Positions 34,734-46,500 of a DNA stretch of 64,000 nt are shown piece by piece. The notes below the pieces were generated by a model. That model ran no database searches and had not been told where the DNA came from. It was given only the letters and a program-made list of their open reading frames with translations. Position numbers and translations under genes: made by a program. The stretch covers positions 124,001 to 188,000 of the forward strand of contig JAZGUH010000414.1 of assembly GCA_037893225.1 (NCBI GenBank), read 5' to 3'. This stretch comes from Hippasteria phrygiana. Its lineage: Eukaryota; Echinodermata; Asteroidea; Valvatida; Goniasteridae. The first letter of the stretch is position 1; each line of letters opens with the position of its first letter.

Positions 34734-35795
34734 TCATTCCTTTTTGAAAGAATTATTATTGAATCTTTCACAACCGATGGTCAGAATACCCTGCTTTTGT
34801 TTGACCCTGCGTAAAAACTGCTTCTTCCAAATCATACGAGTGAAACAACCGATTATAATGAGATTCAGTATAAGAACAACCAATACAATGCCAGCTGTGT
34901 CTGCAAGTGTTGGCATTGGTAATACAGACAGCAAATAGGAGCGTCGTTGCTGCATATCTAACATATTGGCTTGTAGCTGGAAGTAGGTTGCCAGGCTACT
35001 GACAACATGAAACAATTGATGGCTGTGGCCAATGATGTCAAACTTGCCTGGTGCAAGGACTTCTGGGAAACGAGCTCCATAAATGAGCAACGTAAGTGCA
35101 CAGAGCATGAACTGATAAATGTGGAACGGAATGGCAATTGAGTGGGTGTCATCCCCATCAGGAAACACACAGCGGTACAGCAGTGGGAAGGTGCAGATCA
35201 CATATTGAATCATAAATGTGGTAATACGAAGCACCTTGCAACCAGTGAGACGAGCTACACATCCCAATATTGTACACAACAGGCTATTGACCACACAACA
35301 TGGCATGTAAAGATTATGGAATGTAGAATTGATCAAACATTTTGGAAAGGCATATGCATTGTGCACTATACAACAACCCAGCGTGTAAATACTTATAGCA
35401 CCGTAATCAAAAAAGAAACACATGTGATGAACTCTTTCGGACATGCAATTGAAGATATGAGCGGTGCAGCTGACGACCATCATTAAACACACCGATGCGA
35501 GAAACACTTGCAGTGGGTAGGTGAACGGATCGACATCAAATCTCAATTCATACCACAACCACTGGTTAGACATCCAGATGAACCAAGCAGAGGTCAGGAA
35601 ATGTGTCCAGATGTTAAAAGTTTCATTGTTTAAGCTGAAGGCACTCAGGATACAAGTAGAAACACTGCTTCTGCATGAGCGGTAGCCAGATACAATGAAT
35701 GGTTCCCTGAAATCACTGGGTACATGGTTGACCCGTAGTAGCTTGATGCTAGTAGTCCACATCATTCCCAGCAATGATATTCTTTGATTTGACAA
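34734..35795 (-). CDS. PAQR family receptor (membrane progestin receptor class), intronless
   Basis: A complete 353-residue intronless frame. PAQR proteins are seven- or eight-helix membrane proteins with a cytoplasmic N terminus; the class seen here (mPR type, PAQR5-9) is linked to steroid-responsive signalling. Supporting motifs are NNETFNIWTH (residues 56-65), SCTAHIFNCMSE (109-120, His113), FFFDYGAISIYTLG (127-140, Asp130), LAPGKFDIIGHSHQLFHV (247-264, His259 and His263 in HxxxH) and a last hydrophobic segment at about 300-318. The His/Asp set fits the zinc-binding site of the family. The start at 35795 gives a typical N terminus ending in VPSDFREPF, seen in relatives. Its 3' third is identical to the gene at 63091-64000. 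I cannot tell which PAQR subtype it is. Confidence 0.9.
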   Translation of the reverse strand: MSNQRISLLGMMWTTSIKLLRVNHVPSDFREPFIVSGYRSCRSSVSTCILSAFSLNNETFNIWTHFLTSAWFIWMSNQWLWYELRFDVDPFTYPLQVFLASVCLMMVVSCTAHIFNCMSERVHHMCFFFDYGAISIYTLGCCIVHNAYAFPKCLINSTFHNLYMPCCVVNSLLCTILGCVARLTGCKVLRITTFMIQYVICTFPLLYRCVFPDGDDTHSIAIPFHIYQFMLCALTLLIYGARFPEVLAPGKFDIIGHSHQLFHVVSSLATYFQLQANMLDMQQRRSYLLSVLPMPTLADTAGIVLVVLILNLIIIGCFTRMIWKKQFLRRVKQKQGILTIGCERFNNNSFKKE

Positions 35796-36060
35796 TAGTG
35801 CTTATAAGTACGGCTATCTGCAAAATTACCAAATAATTTAGATCTCAAAATGTTAAAATGGGCGGACAGTTTAAAACACTTTTGAAAGTGGGGGGGGGGG
35901 GGGCAAAAGTATGGCCGGTGCCACCCGGCTGCTGTCATTTTCTATGTTTTTCTTTATGCGGATCTGCCAAAAGTAGGGGGCCATTTCCCCCAAATTGAAA
36001 AAGTGGGGGGGGGGGGGGCAATTCCCCCCCCCCCCCCCCCCCCCCTCATCCGCTGCTGTT
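35796..36060. repeat. G- and C-run rich repeat upstream of PAQR
   Basis: It contains G runs at about 35890 and 36007 and a C run of about 20 at 36026-36045, with AAAGTGGGGG and GGGCCATTTCCCCC motifs. This looks like a degenerate hAT-type MITE of the sort with G-rich arms. It lies directly 5' of the PAQR gene, so it may include promoter sequence; no element could be read. Confidence 0.4.
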
Positions 36061-36519
36061 GGTTTATGGTCATGTTAATCTTAGCTTGCCCCGGACATAA
36101 CCCTGTGCAATAAGCAGTGGCATCCAGCTGGGGGAATTTGAGGCGTCATGAAAAACAACAAGAAATTGTGTTCTTAAGACGATTTTAAGACGATTCAGAC
36201 GTTGTTTGCCCTCCCTGGCACAAAAAGCTGGATAACGCTACTGGCAATAAAAGTCATAATGAAAAGTGATTATTGTTGGTTTCTGCAAAAAAAATAAGGT
36301 TTAAATCACATACAGGTAATTCCTTGCACATCAGACGCTTCAGAACTTGCTTGCAATTTTTCCATGGGAGAGAACTAAAATCAAGATTTAGATACAAATC
36401 TCAGATTGTATTAGAGTTTGCATGCTTAATTGTCTGCAGACAGTACGTAATAGTCTTTAGTGGCAGAAAAGAGCACATCATGAAGAAAACAACAAATTAA
36501 ACAAAGATTGTACTTCTTC

Positions 36520-36712
36520 ATTTTCATGCCTTTTCACACAAGTCGGAAAATATTTTCACATCTTTTCTCAAAAAGTGTGAAAATAAATTCCCTCTTGAAT
36601 TTGCGGGTGGGGGGGGGGGAGTTGTGTGAAAAATGCGAATGTGAATGCGACTGCGAATTCTTTTCACAAAAATTTCCATTCCCATTCCCATTCACATACT
36701 TTCAATAGCAAT
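36520..36712. repeat. relative of the 27927-28185 MITE, with G run
   Basis: ACAAGTCGGAAAATATTTTC, GTGTGAAAATAAATTCCCTC, a run of G at 36607-36619, then CCATTCCCATTCCCATTCAC and ACTTTCAATAG. It is an inverted relative of the element at 27927-28185 without a clear left end. Confidence 0.45.
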
Positions 36713-37056
36713 AAAGTACTGTAGGTTAAAAGAACAAAAATAATCATTTAACATACCTACTTGTTCTCATTTCTCAATGAACTGAAGGTGTGTAGTGCAA
36801 TTGCACAGCAACCTGTTGCTGACATTGGTACATTGTAGTTCCCAGTGATCAACTCAATGGACCCACCCACTCTATAACCTTGAAGCCTAACTCTGTGCTC
36901 TATGGTAACTATACAGTGCATAACAATCATGTCAGTGGGAGTGTTGGGGGGGACTTCTATTTGCTTCAGCTTTGTGGTCAGATTTTTCATGGGGAATTGG
37001 ATTGTATACCATTGTTCAGTACGTGGGCTGTTCCATCAAACTAATGCAGTAGATAT

Positions 37057-39049
37057 GTTACGCCCCAACTACGGTCATGGTACCAACTATACTTGGGCCA
37101 GTCCCATCTATAGTTGGGCCGGTACCAACTAGAACCGGACAGTTGGGAAATCCCAACTATAGTTGGGACTAAACGCGACGGGGGGTGTCGTATTTATTGT
37201 AAGGCGCATGACTGAAAAAACCATTCGTCATGATTATGCAAGATCACAGGGTTTGGGGGGCTGCACTGTTATGCAAATCTCTGGCCGGGCCACGCGTATA
37301 ATCATGGTACATTGGTGCATGGACGGTTATGAAAAATTGAAGGCCGGGAGTAAGGTGGGGTCATTATTGATCTCCAAGGGGGGGGGGGGGGGGGGGGTGG
37401 TCGCGGTCGCTTTCATGCTATTTCGCGTCGCTCATACACATGAAAAACAGTTTCACACTCTAGAACAAAAGGAAACAGACATAATGTTTTGTTTCCTCAA
37501 ATATTTAATTAGCATGTGATTGGGGTAATAGTCTCAGAGTGCCGAGTACACTTGTCTCGATTTCTTCACATTTTTCGTCTGTAACAATACAAAAATACAC
37601 TGCAATTTTATATCAATTCGTTAATTATTTGTTATTTAAATAAAGTGAAATGTGTTCAAGTAATAAGAATGAGTTTTCAGTGCCTATTGCAGTCCATCCC
37701 TCCCAACCATAGTTAGGACCACCACTTTGTGGCAGGCAATTAATGCATGGCCGGCTGATAATTTTTAAATACAGTGAAATTGTGTTCAAGTAATAAGAAT
37801 GAATTTTCAGTGCCCAGTGCAGTCCCAGCCATAGTTGGGACCCTGGCCCAACTGTGGCAGGCAGTAACCATAACATGGCTGATAATTTTTTAAATACAGA
37901 GAAATTGTGTTCAAGTAATAAGAATGAGTATTCAGTGCTTAGTGCAGTCCCAACCATAGTTTGGACCACTACTTCAATCCTGGCCCAACTGTGGCAGGCA
38001 GTAACCATAACATGGCTGATAATTTTTTAATAAAGTGAAATTGTGTTCAAGTAATAAGAATGAGTATTCAGTGCTTAGTGCAGTCCCAACCATAGTTGGG
38101 ACCACTACTTCAATCCTGGCCCAACTGTGGCAGGCAGTAACCATAACATGGCTGAATTTTTTTTAATAAAGTGAAATTGTGTTCAAGTAATAAGAATGAG
38201 TATTCAGTGCCTAGCGCAGTCCCAACCATAGTTGGGACTAATACTTCAATCCTGGCCCAACTGTGGCAGGCAGCAACAATAACATGGTTGATAATTTTTT
38301 AATAAAGTGAAATTGTGTTCAAGTAATAAGAATAAGTATTCAGTGCTTAGTGCAGTCCCAGCCATAGTTGGGACCCTGGCCCAACTGTGGCAGGCAGTAA
38401 CCATAACATGGCTGATATTTTTTTAAATACAGAGAAATTGTGTTTAAGTAATAAGAATGAGTATTCAGTGCTTAGCGCAGTCCCAACCATAGTTGGGACA
38501 ACTACTTCAATCCTGGCCCAACTGTGGCAGGCAGCAACCATAACATGGTTGATAATTTTTTAATAAAGTGAAATTGTGTTTAAGTAATACGAATGAGTAT
38601 TCAGTGCTTAGTGCAGTCCCAACCATACAATATGTAGTTGGGACCACTACTTCAATTCTGGCCCAGTCGTGGCAGGCAGTAACCACAACATGGCTGATAA
38701 TTTTTTTAACAAATGATGAAATTATGTTCAAATTGGTTAAATAGTGAAGCGTTGGCGTTGCTGATTTCGTCCATGGTATGATGTTTAGCAAGCTTGGCCT
38801 ACTAACCATAAATAATAGCCGGCTGGCAAGCCACGTGCGTCGAACCCACGAAACTTCCTTTCCAAGCCTGGTGCGCGACATACGATTTTGTAATTTATGC
38901 ATATATTCACGTGCGGTTCCGATCCCCGCCCCTTCAGTCCCAACTGTAGTTTGGATTTCCCAACTACTCCGTCGCAGTTGGGACCGGTCCCAACTACAGT
39001 TGGAGCCGGCCCAGGTATAGTTGGGACAATGCCATAGTTGGGGCGTAAC
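37057..39049. mobile_element. 1993-bp long-TIR element with internal tandem array
   Basis: The ends are GTTACGCCCCAACTACGGTC and the inverse of CATAGTTGGGGCGTAAC. Inverted similarity continues for about 130 bp through repeated CCCAACTATAGTTGGG-type palindromes. AGATAT occurs directly before (37051-37056) and directly after (39050-39055), a 6-bp target duplication. Inside lie a G run (about 37378-37397) and a tandem array (37625-38720). No transposase is seen. I cannot assign a superfamily; the 6-bp duplication does not fit the usual hAT, piggyBac or CACTA sizes. Confidence 0.8.
37625..38720. repeat. tandem array, eight units of about 125-140 bp
   Basis: Units contain AATAAAGTGAAATTGTGTTC, AAGTAATAAGAATGAGTATT, CAGTCCCAACCATAGTTGGG and GCCCAACTGTGGCAGGCAG. 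The AATAAGAATGA word recurs at about 37661, 37793, 37917, 38057, 38187, 38324, 38449 and 38586. The CCCAACCATAGTTGGG palindrome in each unit resembles those in the element's terminal repeats. Minus-strand frames across it are repeat artefacts. Confidence 0.8.
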
Positions 39050-39292
39050 AGATATAGATAGGATGCATACAGGGGGGGGGGGGGGGTAGAATAGTTTAAA
39101 AGGCAGCAATTATCAGGCAAGCTAGGCTATAGCTGTATAAAATGGTATGTAGGCTTACTTTTACAATGAAATCATGACAATGCACCTTTATCCCTATTTT
39201 GCCATCAGGGTCACGGTGTTTACCAGTGGCTCATATCACATCACTAGGATAGCACCAGTCCATTTATGATACTTTTGGATACTTTTCCTTAA

Positions 39293-40040
39293 AGGTAATA
39301 TGTGACCCGCTCTGGAAAAAGGTATATTATGTAGCAAAATATGAGAAATGAGTTCCATGCATGTTTGGAAAGCCCGCAATGTAAGCTTTCATTTGGTACA
39401 TGACAGAGCTCCAAAGCCCTTTCCATTCTGGAGATATCGCGTTTTGCATATTAATTAGTTCTATGGAGTTCAAATGACACAACAGAGAAAACAGGCTTTG
39501 AGATAGCTAGTTCTAATACAATGCAATGGAACTATGCACTCTAAAAAGGTTATTTGTTCACTGTATTCACTGAAATCAACATTGTTGTGCACCAAACCTG
39601 AAACTTTAGATATTTAAGATGTCATTAAAGAAAAAAACAAAAAATAAATTTGGACGCAAATGTTTACCCTCTCAACGTTGAAAGGGCCATTACACGTAAA
39701 TGCATAGCGCGACTTATATCACCTTTTTCTGGAGCGGGTCACATATACAACATTTGCAAACCTCAAAAACTCAAAAAGTGTTAATTAAGGAAATTACAGT
39801 AAATAATAGTCTGGAGCATACTGTGCCGGTGTGCTGTCATTTTTAAGAAAAGTGGGATTTTTGTATCAATTTCCAATATATAGTTGAGAACAGCATTTTT
39901 GGTTTTTCCAGAATCTATAATGAACATAAACTTTAAACAGGTCATTGCAATTTGAATATTATTTGCTATAAAATACTAACCCCCCACATCCATCCATTTC
40001 TGAAAATTACAGCAAAAGGAAATGATTACCTTGAAGGTTG
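39293..40040. mobile_element. AGGTAGTATA-family element split by a MITE
   Basis: TTAAAGGTAATA (39290-39300) is followed by an inserted TGTGACC MITE and then resumes with TATACAACATTTGCAAACCTC. It goes on to CCGGTGTGCTGTCATTTTTA, TTTTTCCAGAATCTATAATG and CCATCCATTTCTGAAAATTA, as in the intact copy at 29686-30040. The right end is degraded. Confidence 0.65.
39301..39743. mobile_element. TGTGACCCGCTCTGG MITE, second subfamily, copy 4
   Basis: Ends TGTGACCCGCTCTGGAAAAA and the exact inverse, flanked by TA. The interior (AATGAGTTCCATGCATGTTT, GAGCTCCAAAGCCCTTTCC) differs from copies 1-3 and matches 58375-58818. It is nested in the 39293-40040 element. Confidence 0.85.
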
Positions 40041-40425
40041 CTGTACGTATCAGTGTTTTATTTGTGCTGTACACACCCCGACAAATAAATTGTAAAACTG
40101 TGAATTGCTAATTTGTTAGCAGAAATTATAAGCTTTTCAAAAAAATGACGGATGGTATTAAGTATTTCATTAGTTTCAAATTCTGTATATCATTCTTCAC
40201 GCACATGCAGAACATGTTAAAACAGTATTTTTTTTAGAAAGACCAAATAATAGAGTGCACGTACAGTGTAGCAGGTGCATTTTTCTGCCCTAATTTGTTA
40301 CCGGGGAAAATTGAAATTTTCAGTCAGGAGCATGGACATGTTAGCAGCTCTTTTTTTTCTCTTTGATTTGTTTTGGGAGAATTGTTCTACTTTTTGTTTG
40401 TTTCGATATGGGGGGAGTTTTAGGG

Positions 40426-40600
40426 AATTTACAAACAACAAAAACCAAACTATTTAATTATTATGAAATACCTTAATTGACTCATTAACAGTCTCAATCA
40501 TCCTCAGTGGAATCACTATGACACCTGGTGTGCTGTCATTCTCTAGAAAAGTGGAATGTTTGTATCAATTTCCAATGAGTGTCGGCTGACAGTCATTGAT
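40426..40600. repeat. fragment of AGGTAGTATA-family element
   Basis: TTACAAACAACAAAAACCAA, GACACCTGGTGTGCTGTCAT and AAAAGTGGAATGTTTGTATC align with the middle of 29686-30040. Both ends are lost. Confidence 0.45.
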
Positions 40601-40654
40601 AGTCATTGTTACAGTTCATTTGAATAGTTTGTGAGCTTTGAAGCAACTTGTGAT

Positions 40655-40925
40655 TGACTTTAATTGTGATGATTTTGTTACAATTCTGCAGTTCCCTCGG
40701 GAGTATATACATCGGTGGTTCCAAGTTAAGCACACAGGCTAATCAAACAACCATCACTGCCCTCACAGGTACCCATTTACTCCCGAGTGCATGGAGAGAT
40801 GCAACTTGTGACAAAGTGTCTTGCTCAAGGGCACAAGCACCATGACCCCTGCTGGACTAGAAACCCCACAATCTGTAGTTTCACCAAGATCCAGAGTCTG
40901 TTACTCTGGACAAAGAGGCCATCAC
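40655..40925 (+). repeat. dispersed SINE-like repeat
   Basis: CCAAGTTAAGCACACAGGC, CACTGCCCTCACAGGTACCC, GTGTCTTGCTCAAGGGCACA and CAATCTGTAGTTTCACCAAG match the repeat at 23270-23490. Confidence 0.6.
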
Positions 40926-41029
40926 AGCGCTCCCATGGGCCTGTACTGTGCATAATCATCATTACAGCAACTTGTGAATATAGCAATTGGCATGTCAAAG
41001 CAACAAGTCCAAAATAATTAAGATTTCAC

Positions 41030-41290
41030 ATCAACGACATCTGGTCCCAACTCCTCATGCACGACACCCACGCCACCCAACAAGCTGCTGCCACACCCCA
41101 ATGCACACAACAGCATCCACTCGTCACACCACTATATAGGCACCCAGAAGGCATAAAGGCTGCAGCAACTCCACATCACAATCACTCACACTCCTGAGGA
41201 CAGACAGAGCACACTTTCTGAAACGTCGAGTAACACGTACTCATCCCTGGTCTTTTCAGAACCACACATCTTCCCAGAAGAGATTTATTT
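41030..41290 (+). repeat. possible Penelope-like element terminal fragment
   Basis: CTATATAGGCACCCAGAAG and CCTGAGGACAGACAGAGC, followed by TTTCTGAAACGTCGAGTAA, resemble the terminal repeat region of Penelope-like elements, where a GAAACGTCG word is common. No reverse transcriptase or GIY-YIG domain is present. The call is tentative. Confidence 0.3.
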
Positions 41291-41453
41291 CACATGGTGT
41301 TACCCGCAATCTCAGTCCTTGTAAAACTTCAAGCTGCATGTAGCCAAGACAAAATTTCAGCATACACCCCAAGCATTGGGCCACAATTAGCCTGCATGGT
41401 ATAATGCATATAGTCAGGGGATAGGTTGGCCTGGTGGTACTTTCCTCGCCTTC

Positions 41454-42192
41454 AGCCCGTTTCACACAACCATTGGAAACACGGGTCCCGTGCAATGAAA
41501 TCGCATCGATGTCACAAACGCACGGATTCCGTGCCGTGTGAAAGTGTAAATCCCTGTCACCAAATCGCATGGGTCCCGTGCGGTTCATGGCAGGGATCAA
41601 GACCTAAAAAAAAATCGCATCCATGCGACAATCACGGAGATTGGTCATGTGAATGTATCGATGCGATTTGCGCAAAAATACTGCGCAGTGAAATCGCCTT
41701 TACACATGCCCAGTTTTGCTGTTTGGCTTATTGGTCAGTTGCTGCATAATGCGAATTGTGTAGGAGAACAGTAGATTCTCTGTAAATAAACAACACTTTG
41801 TTAGTGTTGCGGTATATTTACAGCAAATTTTGACAAAGTGGTCTTGTACATTTACATCCTCTCAGTATCTAATTGACGTTAAAACACGAAAACTACGGAC
41901 GCGTGATATTTTGTAGGTCACAGTACCGTAATTTTACGTCCAAAATCCGTTGATACGGTGATTATTTGTTTGTTTTTAAAAGGGGAAGAACTTATTTTAC
42001 AGTGCGGGGAAAATCACTAGTACCCTATAAATTTCATCATTCATAGAATATCGCAACACCCAGAGATACACGTGTAGCCTTTGACCCATACATTGCAAAC
42101 TTGCAAAACGAGGGACGTTCGCTACCGGACTGTGTTGCATCTGATGCCAATCATCGCAAATGTGTGTTTCCAGCGCCCGTGTGAAACGAGCT
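41454..42192. mobile_element. MITE with AGCCCGTTTCACAC ends
   Basis: Ends are AGCCCGTTTCACACAACCAT and the inverse GTGTGAAACGAGCT, with GGAAACAC/GTGTTTCC next in both arms. GATGCGATTT and AATCGCATCG motifs recur inside. It sits between the two halves of a SINE tRNA head. It is noncoding. Confidence 0.7.
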
Positions 42193-42266
42193 TTCCACCG
42201 TTGTTATCCCGGGTTCGAATCCCACCAGGGCCGACAAGTGGATTGGGTTTTCAGTCTCTTTGATTC

Positions 42267-42395
42267 CATTAGCCTTTTAGAGGTATGGCGGACACAATAG
42301 GAGGGCGCTATTTGATTTGGGTAAAACCTGTGTATTTATACCCAAATCAAATAGCGCCCTCCTATTGTGTCCGCCATATCTCTAAAAGGCTAATG
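42267..42395. mobile_element. 129-bp near-perfect palindromic insert
   Basis: CATTAGCCTTTTAGAGG at one end faces CTCTAAAAGGCTAATG at the other, and the arms (over 50 bp each, including GGCGGACACAATAGGAGGGC) are nearly identical around a small loop. GATTC flanks both sides as a 5-bp target duplication within a SINE. Confidence 0.8.
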
Positions 42396-42849
42396 GATTC
42401 AACAGAGAACCATTCTGTGGTTTTCCTCCCACACTAAACATTTGTTGGTCTTTCTTCAGGCTTCGAGCTACAGTGCAATATGCGCTTTTGGAGAATCCTT
42501 GGATTCATTACCAGAAAGAAGTAAGGCTGGGTTCCTCAGGACAACATTGACATAAAGATGTTTTGTTACAAGTTTATTATTAAAAAGAATTTCATAAGAA
42601 ACGTCTTTTGTTAAAGGAAAAAATTCACGTTCCTGTAAATTTCAGTTTTTCTGAAAGGCAGTCTGGTTTATTACACATGCTCCATCACCTCATCCACACA
42701 ATTATAGAAAGAGATACACCAACTATTAACTAAATTAACAAACCAATTTTCAGTATTACGTACAACTGTTGCATTTCATTGCTTAAGGTATATGCTTACA
42801 AATATTTAATAGAAATAACTATTGAGTTAGTCTTCATCAAGACATCTAA

Positions 42850-43563
42850 CACTGTGAATGGCCTGGATGTGATTTCTCTACAAAAATGGAAAGGTGACTC
42901 GCCTGGATGTGATTTTGGTAGGGATTAGCCAATATCACATCCACACCACTAAAATCACATCCGAGCCAGAAATCACATCCAGGATTAAGTCGTTAAATTC
43001 CAAGATCACATCCTGTGTTAGCACCTTGCCAAAATCACATCCACTGTCTGGCCACTTAACCAAAATCACATCCAGTGTCTGGGCCCTAGCCAAAATCACA
43101 TCGTGTTTTCGCACCTCTTCAAAATCACATCCAGGATTAAGTCATAAAACCCAATATCACATCCTGGTTGCCCACTAGTCAAAGATCACATCTGTCAAAG
43201 GGGATTGACAGCTCTATTATTCAATATCACATCCTTGTGGTCAGGCGCACAGCCATAAAGCCAAGAAAATAATCCCTGCCTATAATAGCTATGTTTACCA
43301 ATTAATTATGGGTCAACAGTGGCCAAGATAATTAGTTTGTCTGTAGCCAGACCATGCTTACTGTTATGATTACATGTACATGTTCTGTTATGTGTTGCTA
43401 CATGTAGGGCATTATTTTTAGTGTTGACAAATAATAGAGGTAGAAAACGCCTGTTAAAACAATTTAATGATATTTATTTGATTGATTATAGTCTCTGAAA
43501 CTAGATCTTGGAAGATCATTTTCCTGTGTCTTTTGAAGTCATGGTAATATCTTTTCTTCAACA
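42850..43563 (+). repeat. left terminal inverted repeat of the CACTA-like element
   Basis: It matches 53598-54324 in inverse orientation with scattered substitutions and small indels. The outer 400 bp hold the GATGTGAT/ATCACATC motif cluster. The inner 300 bp contain CTAATTATCTTGGCCACTG-type sequence (inverted) and end near GGAAGATCATTTTCCTG. Confidence 0.85.
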
Positions 43564-46500
43564 GTAAATTGTTCATTGCAAGCGCATGTTTGTAGACGAA
43601 GCCATCCAATGGAAAATTAGTAACTAGGAAAACACAACCTCCGTGAATAAACCTACAATTGTATCTTTAATGGCGTAACCAATACCAGTCTCACAATTAA
43701 GGCTATAGTTTTACCGTTTGATTGGTTGATTTCCCCATCCATACTGTAATTCCTGTCATACCACTCAACCTAATAACATAATTGATGATGGAAACCTGCA
43801 ACACCCCCCTTATATGCTTTGAGCAACGTTTGTATTAAAAGAAGTTAGCATTGTTGTAATATGCCAAAGAAACCACACATATATTAAAACTATATTTATA
43901 ACAATTTTGCAATGCATGACGGACAATTTCTATTTGATTTATTATTGTGTCATTTCTATAAACCCACAACTTATTGTTTCGTTCACAATGGCACAATACA
44001 ATGTTTCTTTCAACAAAGTTTTCTGAAATACCTTTTTGGATTTTACCCTTTTACATGTATTATATGGACGCTTCCAAATTAAAGCAAATCAAATGAATCA
44101 AACCAATATAATCGTGGAAAACCACAATTTGTTAACTTAAATTAGAATGTAAATTGTCAGTAGCTACTTCTGTTGGGCTTAGATTAAATTCAGAAAAAAA
44201 TGACATCAAGTGCTGTTATGTTTAAGAAGTAAAACAAGAGTCGTCCCTGAAAAGACTTATGTTCCCAATATGGAGGCTATTTATTTATTTTTCAGAAAAT
44301 CAATATTCACAAATAGATAGATACACATAACAGGGGTACACATGTACATGTACAGTTAATTAAAAACAAAACAGTTGATCCTTTCTGGGATAGCCTAATA
44401 AAGCAATTTTTAAGGCATATTTCCATTGGGGTACCAGCGGTCACATAGACAATTAAGACAGTTTGTGCACAAACTCCAAATAGAACGCTTCAACTTGGTA
44501 TGAAAATACCTCATTTTCATTTGAAAAATGACAGTTGCCAATCCATGACATTCATGTATTATTTGACATTGCTCAACCGTTAATCCTTTTAAATTATGAT
44601 ATATGGTCATGCCTGAAGATTAGAGTTGTTTAGCTTCATTTTCAAATCTTTAAAAATTCATTACTGCAAGTTATTTCATCTAATGAATACATTGATTTGA
44701 ATTGTTCGTATGTTAAAATGCGACCCCGTATTTATGTACACTGAACAACTTTACAATTTCCCAAACACTTTTCACTACTTGTTGCAATTTCTTTGTCATG
44801 ACACCAAAATGAAGCCATCGCAATAATAATGATACTGCTAAATCACACTGGAATCAATTTGAACGATTTTGCATCCATATTTCACATTAAAAAAGTACCG
44901 ATAGACCAAATAATTAGGCATAATTTTCACGTCAGAATCTTTCACAGACAATTGCTTCTTGCAGGTCTCCATGTTAATTAATGCAATAGAGTCGACCGAC
45001 GGATATGGACAATCAACTGCCATGGACACACTTCTGTCAAAAAATCTAAATTCGGCTCTGATTGGCTGACGTGTAGGGTTGATAAAATTTGAATTCACCC
45101 ATATATCAAACATTCGCTTTGTAGCATGTGATGCGGGCTTCATTGATAATCTAATTCCACCAAGTGCGCTTCCACAGTATCCTTGTGTAGGTTATCATAC
45201 ATACATTGTACATACAAATTATTTACTTCTTGAAAAGGCTTTAGTTGTCAGCTGAGCTAGACCAGATGACATTTTAACCCGTTTCACAACATCGTACATA
45301 AATTACTCCAATGATGGACATGGCGATGAGAGTTTTAAATTGTAATGTTCTTCAAAGGTGTACAATTACCATCTTCCACAAAACGGGGGATTTTCCCTTT
45401 TGGGAAAACTGCACCATCATCACAAGACACGAAGCAGTATGGTTGTTTTTGTAGATGCAACATTACTCACATGAAATTAATGTGACAATCCTTTAAATAG
45501 AGATGTATCGTGCAGTGGTGAAGAAAGTTCACTATTGTTCTCATTTGCTTTATGACTGGAAAAAATAAAAACGATGTATGCCTGCAGTAGCAAGTTAGGA
45601 GAACAGCCCATTAGAAAATCTAGGGTATATCCTTTTCAACCCCAGTGGGTTTGAGTATAATTATAAAACACACTCCTCCCATGTCCAGCCAAGATAATCC
45701 CCATAATCACTTAAATAAACAAACTCCTGTGACCAACACATCTCCCTGGATGAGTGCTGGAACTATTTTCATTGCAGACCGTAATGGTCGTTCTCTGTCA
45801 TTTCTTTATTGATTTTTACCATTAGAAAAAGAAAACAAAACAACATCTCACACATGTAATGATTTTAATATTTATATCGGCTTATATCATGATATTAAGT
45901 TGCACAAAAATGAAGTGGATTCATTCAGGCAGGATCGCTTATCATACTCCTATAATGGGATTAGTGCTGTTAAGAATCCTAATCTCCCAGGCTGCTGACT
46001 CTGCTTTAGACCAGTCAATAGGGTTGGTCAGGTTGGCCTTCTAATCAAAGGATGTATTCATCACACAGTGACAGTCAATGGATTTTTAAAAGTCTCCCCA
46101 TACATGTAAATGCTCCATGCAAAAGCTTTGAGTGTGTAGACATGGTACATATGTATAAAAGATACAATTGGCTACACTGTTGATTCTATAAAAAATGAGT
46201 TTATGGTGACATATTTCTCTTAGTCAATGGCTATGTGCTTTTGAAGTCTGTACAAGTTTGTTTGTCCCAGATTTGCATGAAGAATGTCACATGATATTCA
46301 ACAGATGCTATGATAAGCTAATGTTTATAGTTAATTGTGGTTCTGCCAGCTTTAAAAAAATGGATTTTCAAAAATGCGAATGTTAAGGGACACAAATTGT
46401 TATACACAACAAAAGACAGAGGACAATGCCTATATGTGCCACATGCAGTTTTTTTCATCAACTCTTTTAAATAATGTACATGAGTTATATCCCTTTCAGA

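Larger units (their letters stand above)
41424..42440 (+). repeat. tRNA-derived SINE split by two insertions
   Basis: The head GGTTGGCCTGGTGGTACTTT (41424-41453) breaks at an inserted MITE and resumes at 42193 with CCACCG...CCCGGGTTCGAATCCCACC. It then breaks again at 42267 for a palindromic insert and resumes at 42396 with GATTC...CTGTGGTTTTCCTCCCAC. The A and B boxes are recognisable once the inserts are removed. Confidence 0.7.

Noticed and set aside
38507..39109. 200-codon minus-strand frame
   Set aside because: It lies in the terminal repeat and array of the 37057-39049 element and includes a G-run translation; no domain.
41195..41240. Hammerhead ribozyme (CTGAGGA ... GAAA)
   Set aside because: The two core boxes are present, but the bases next to them do not form stem II in the right register, so the fold is not supported.
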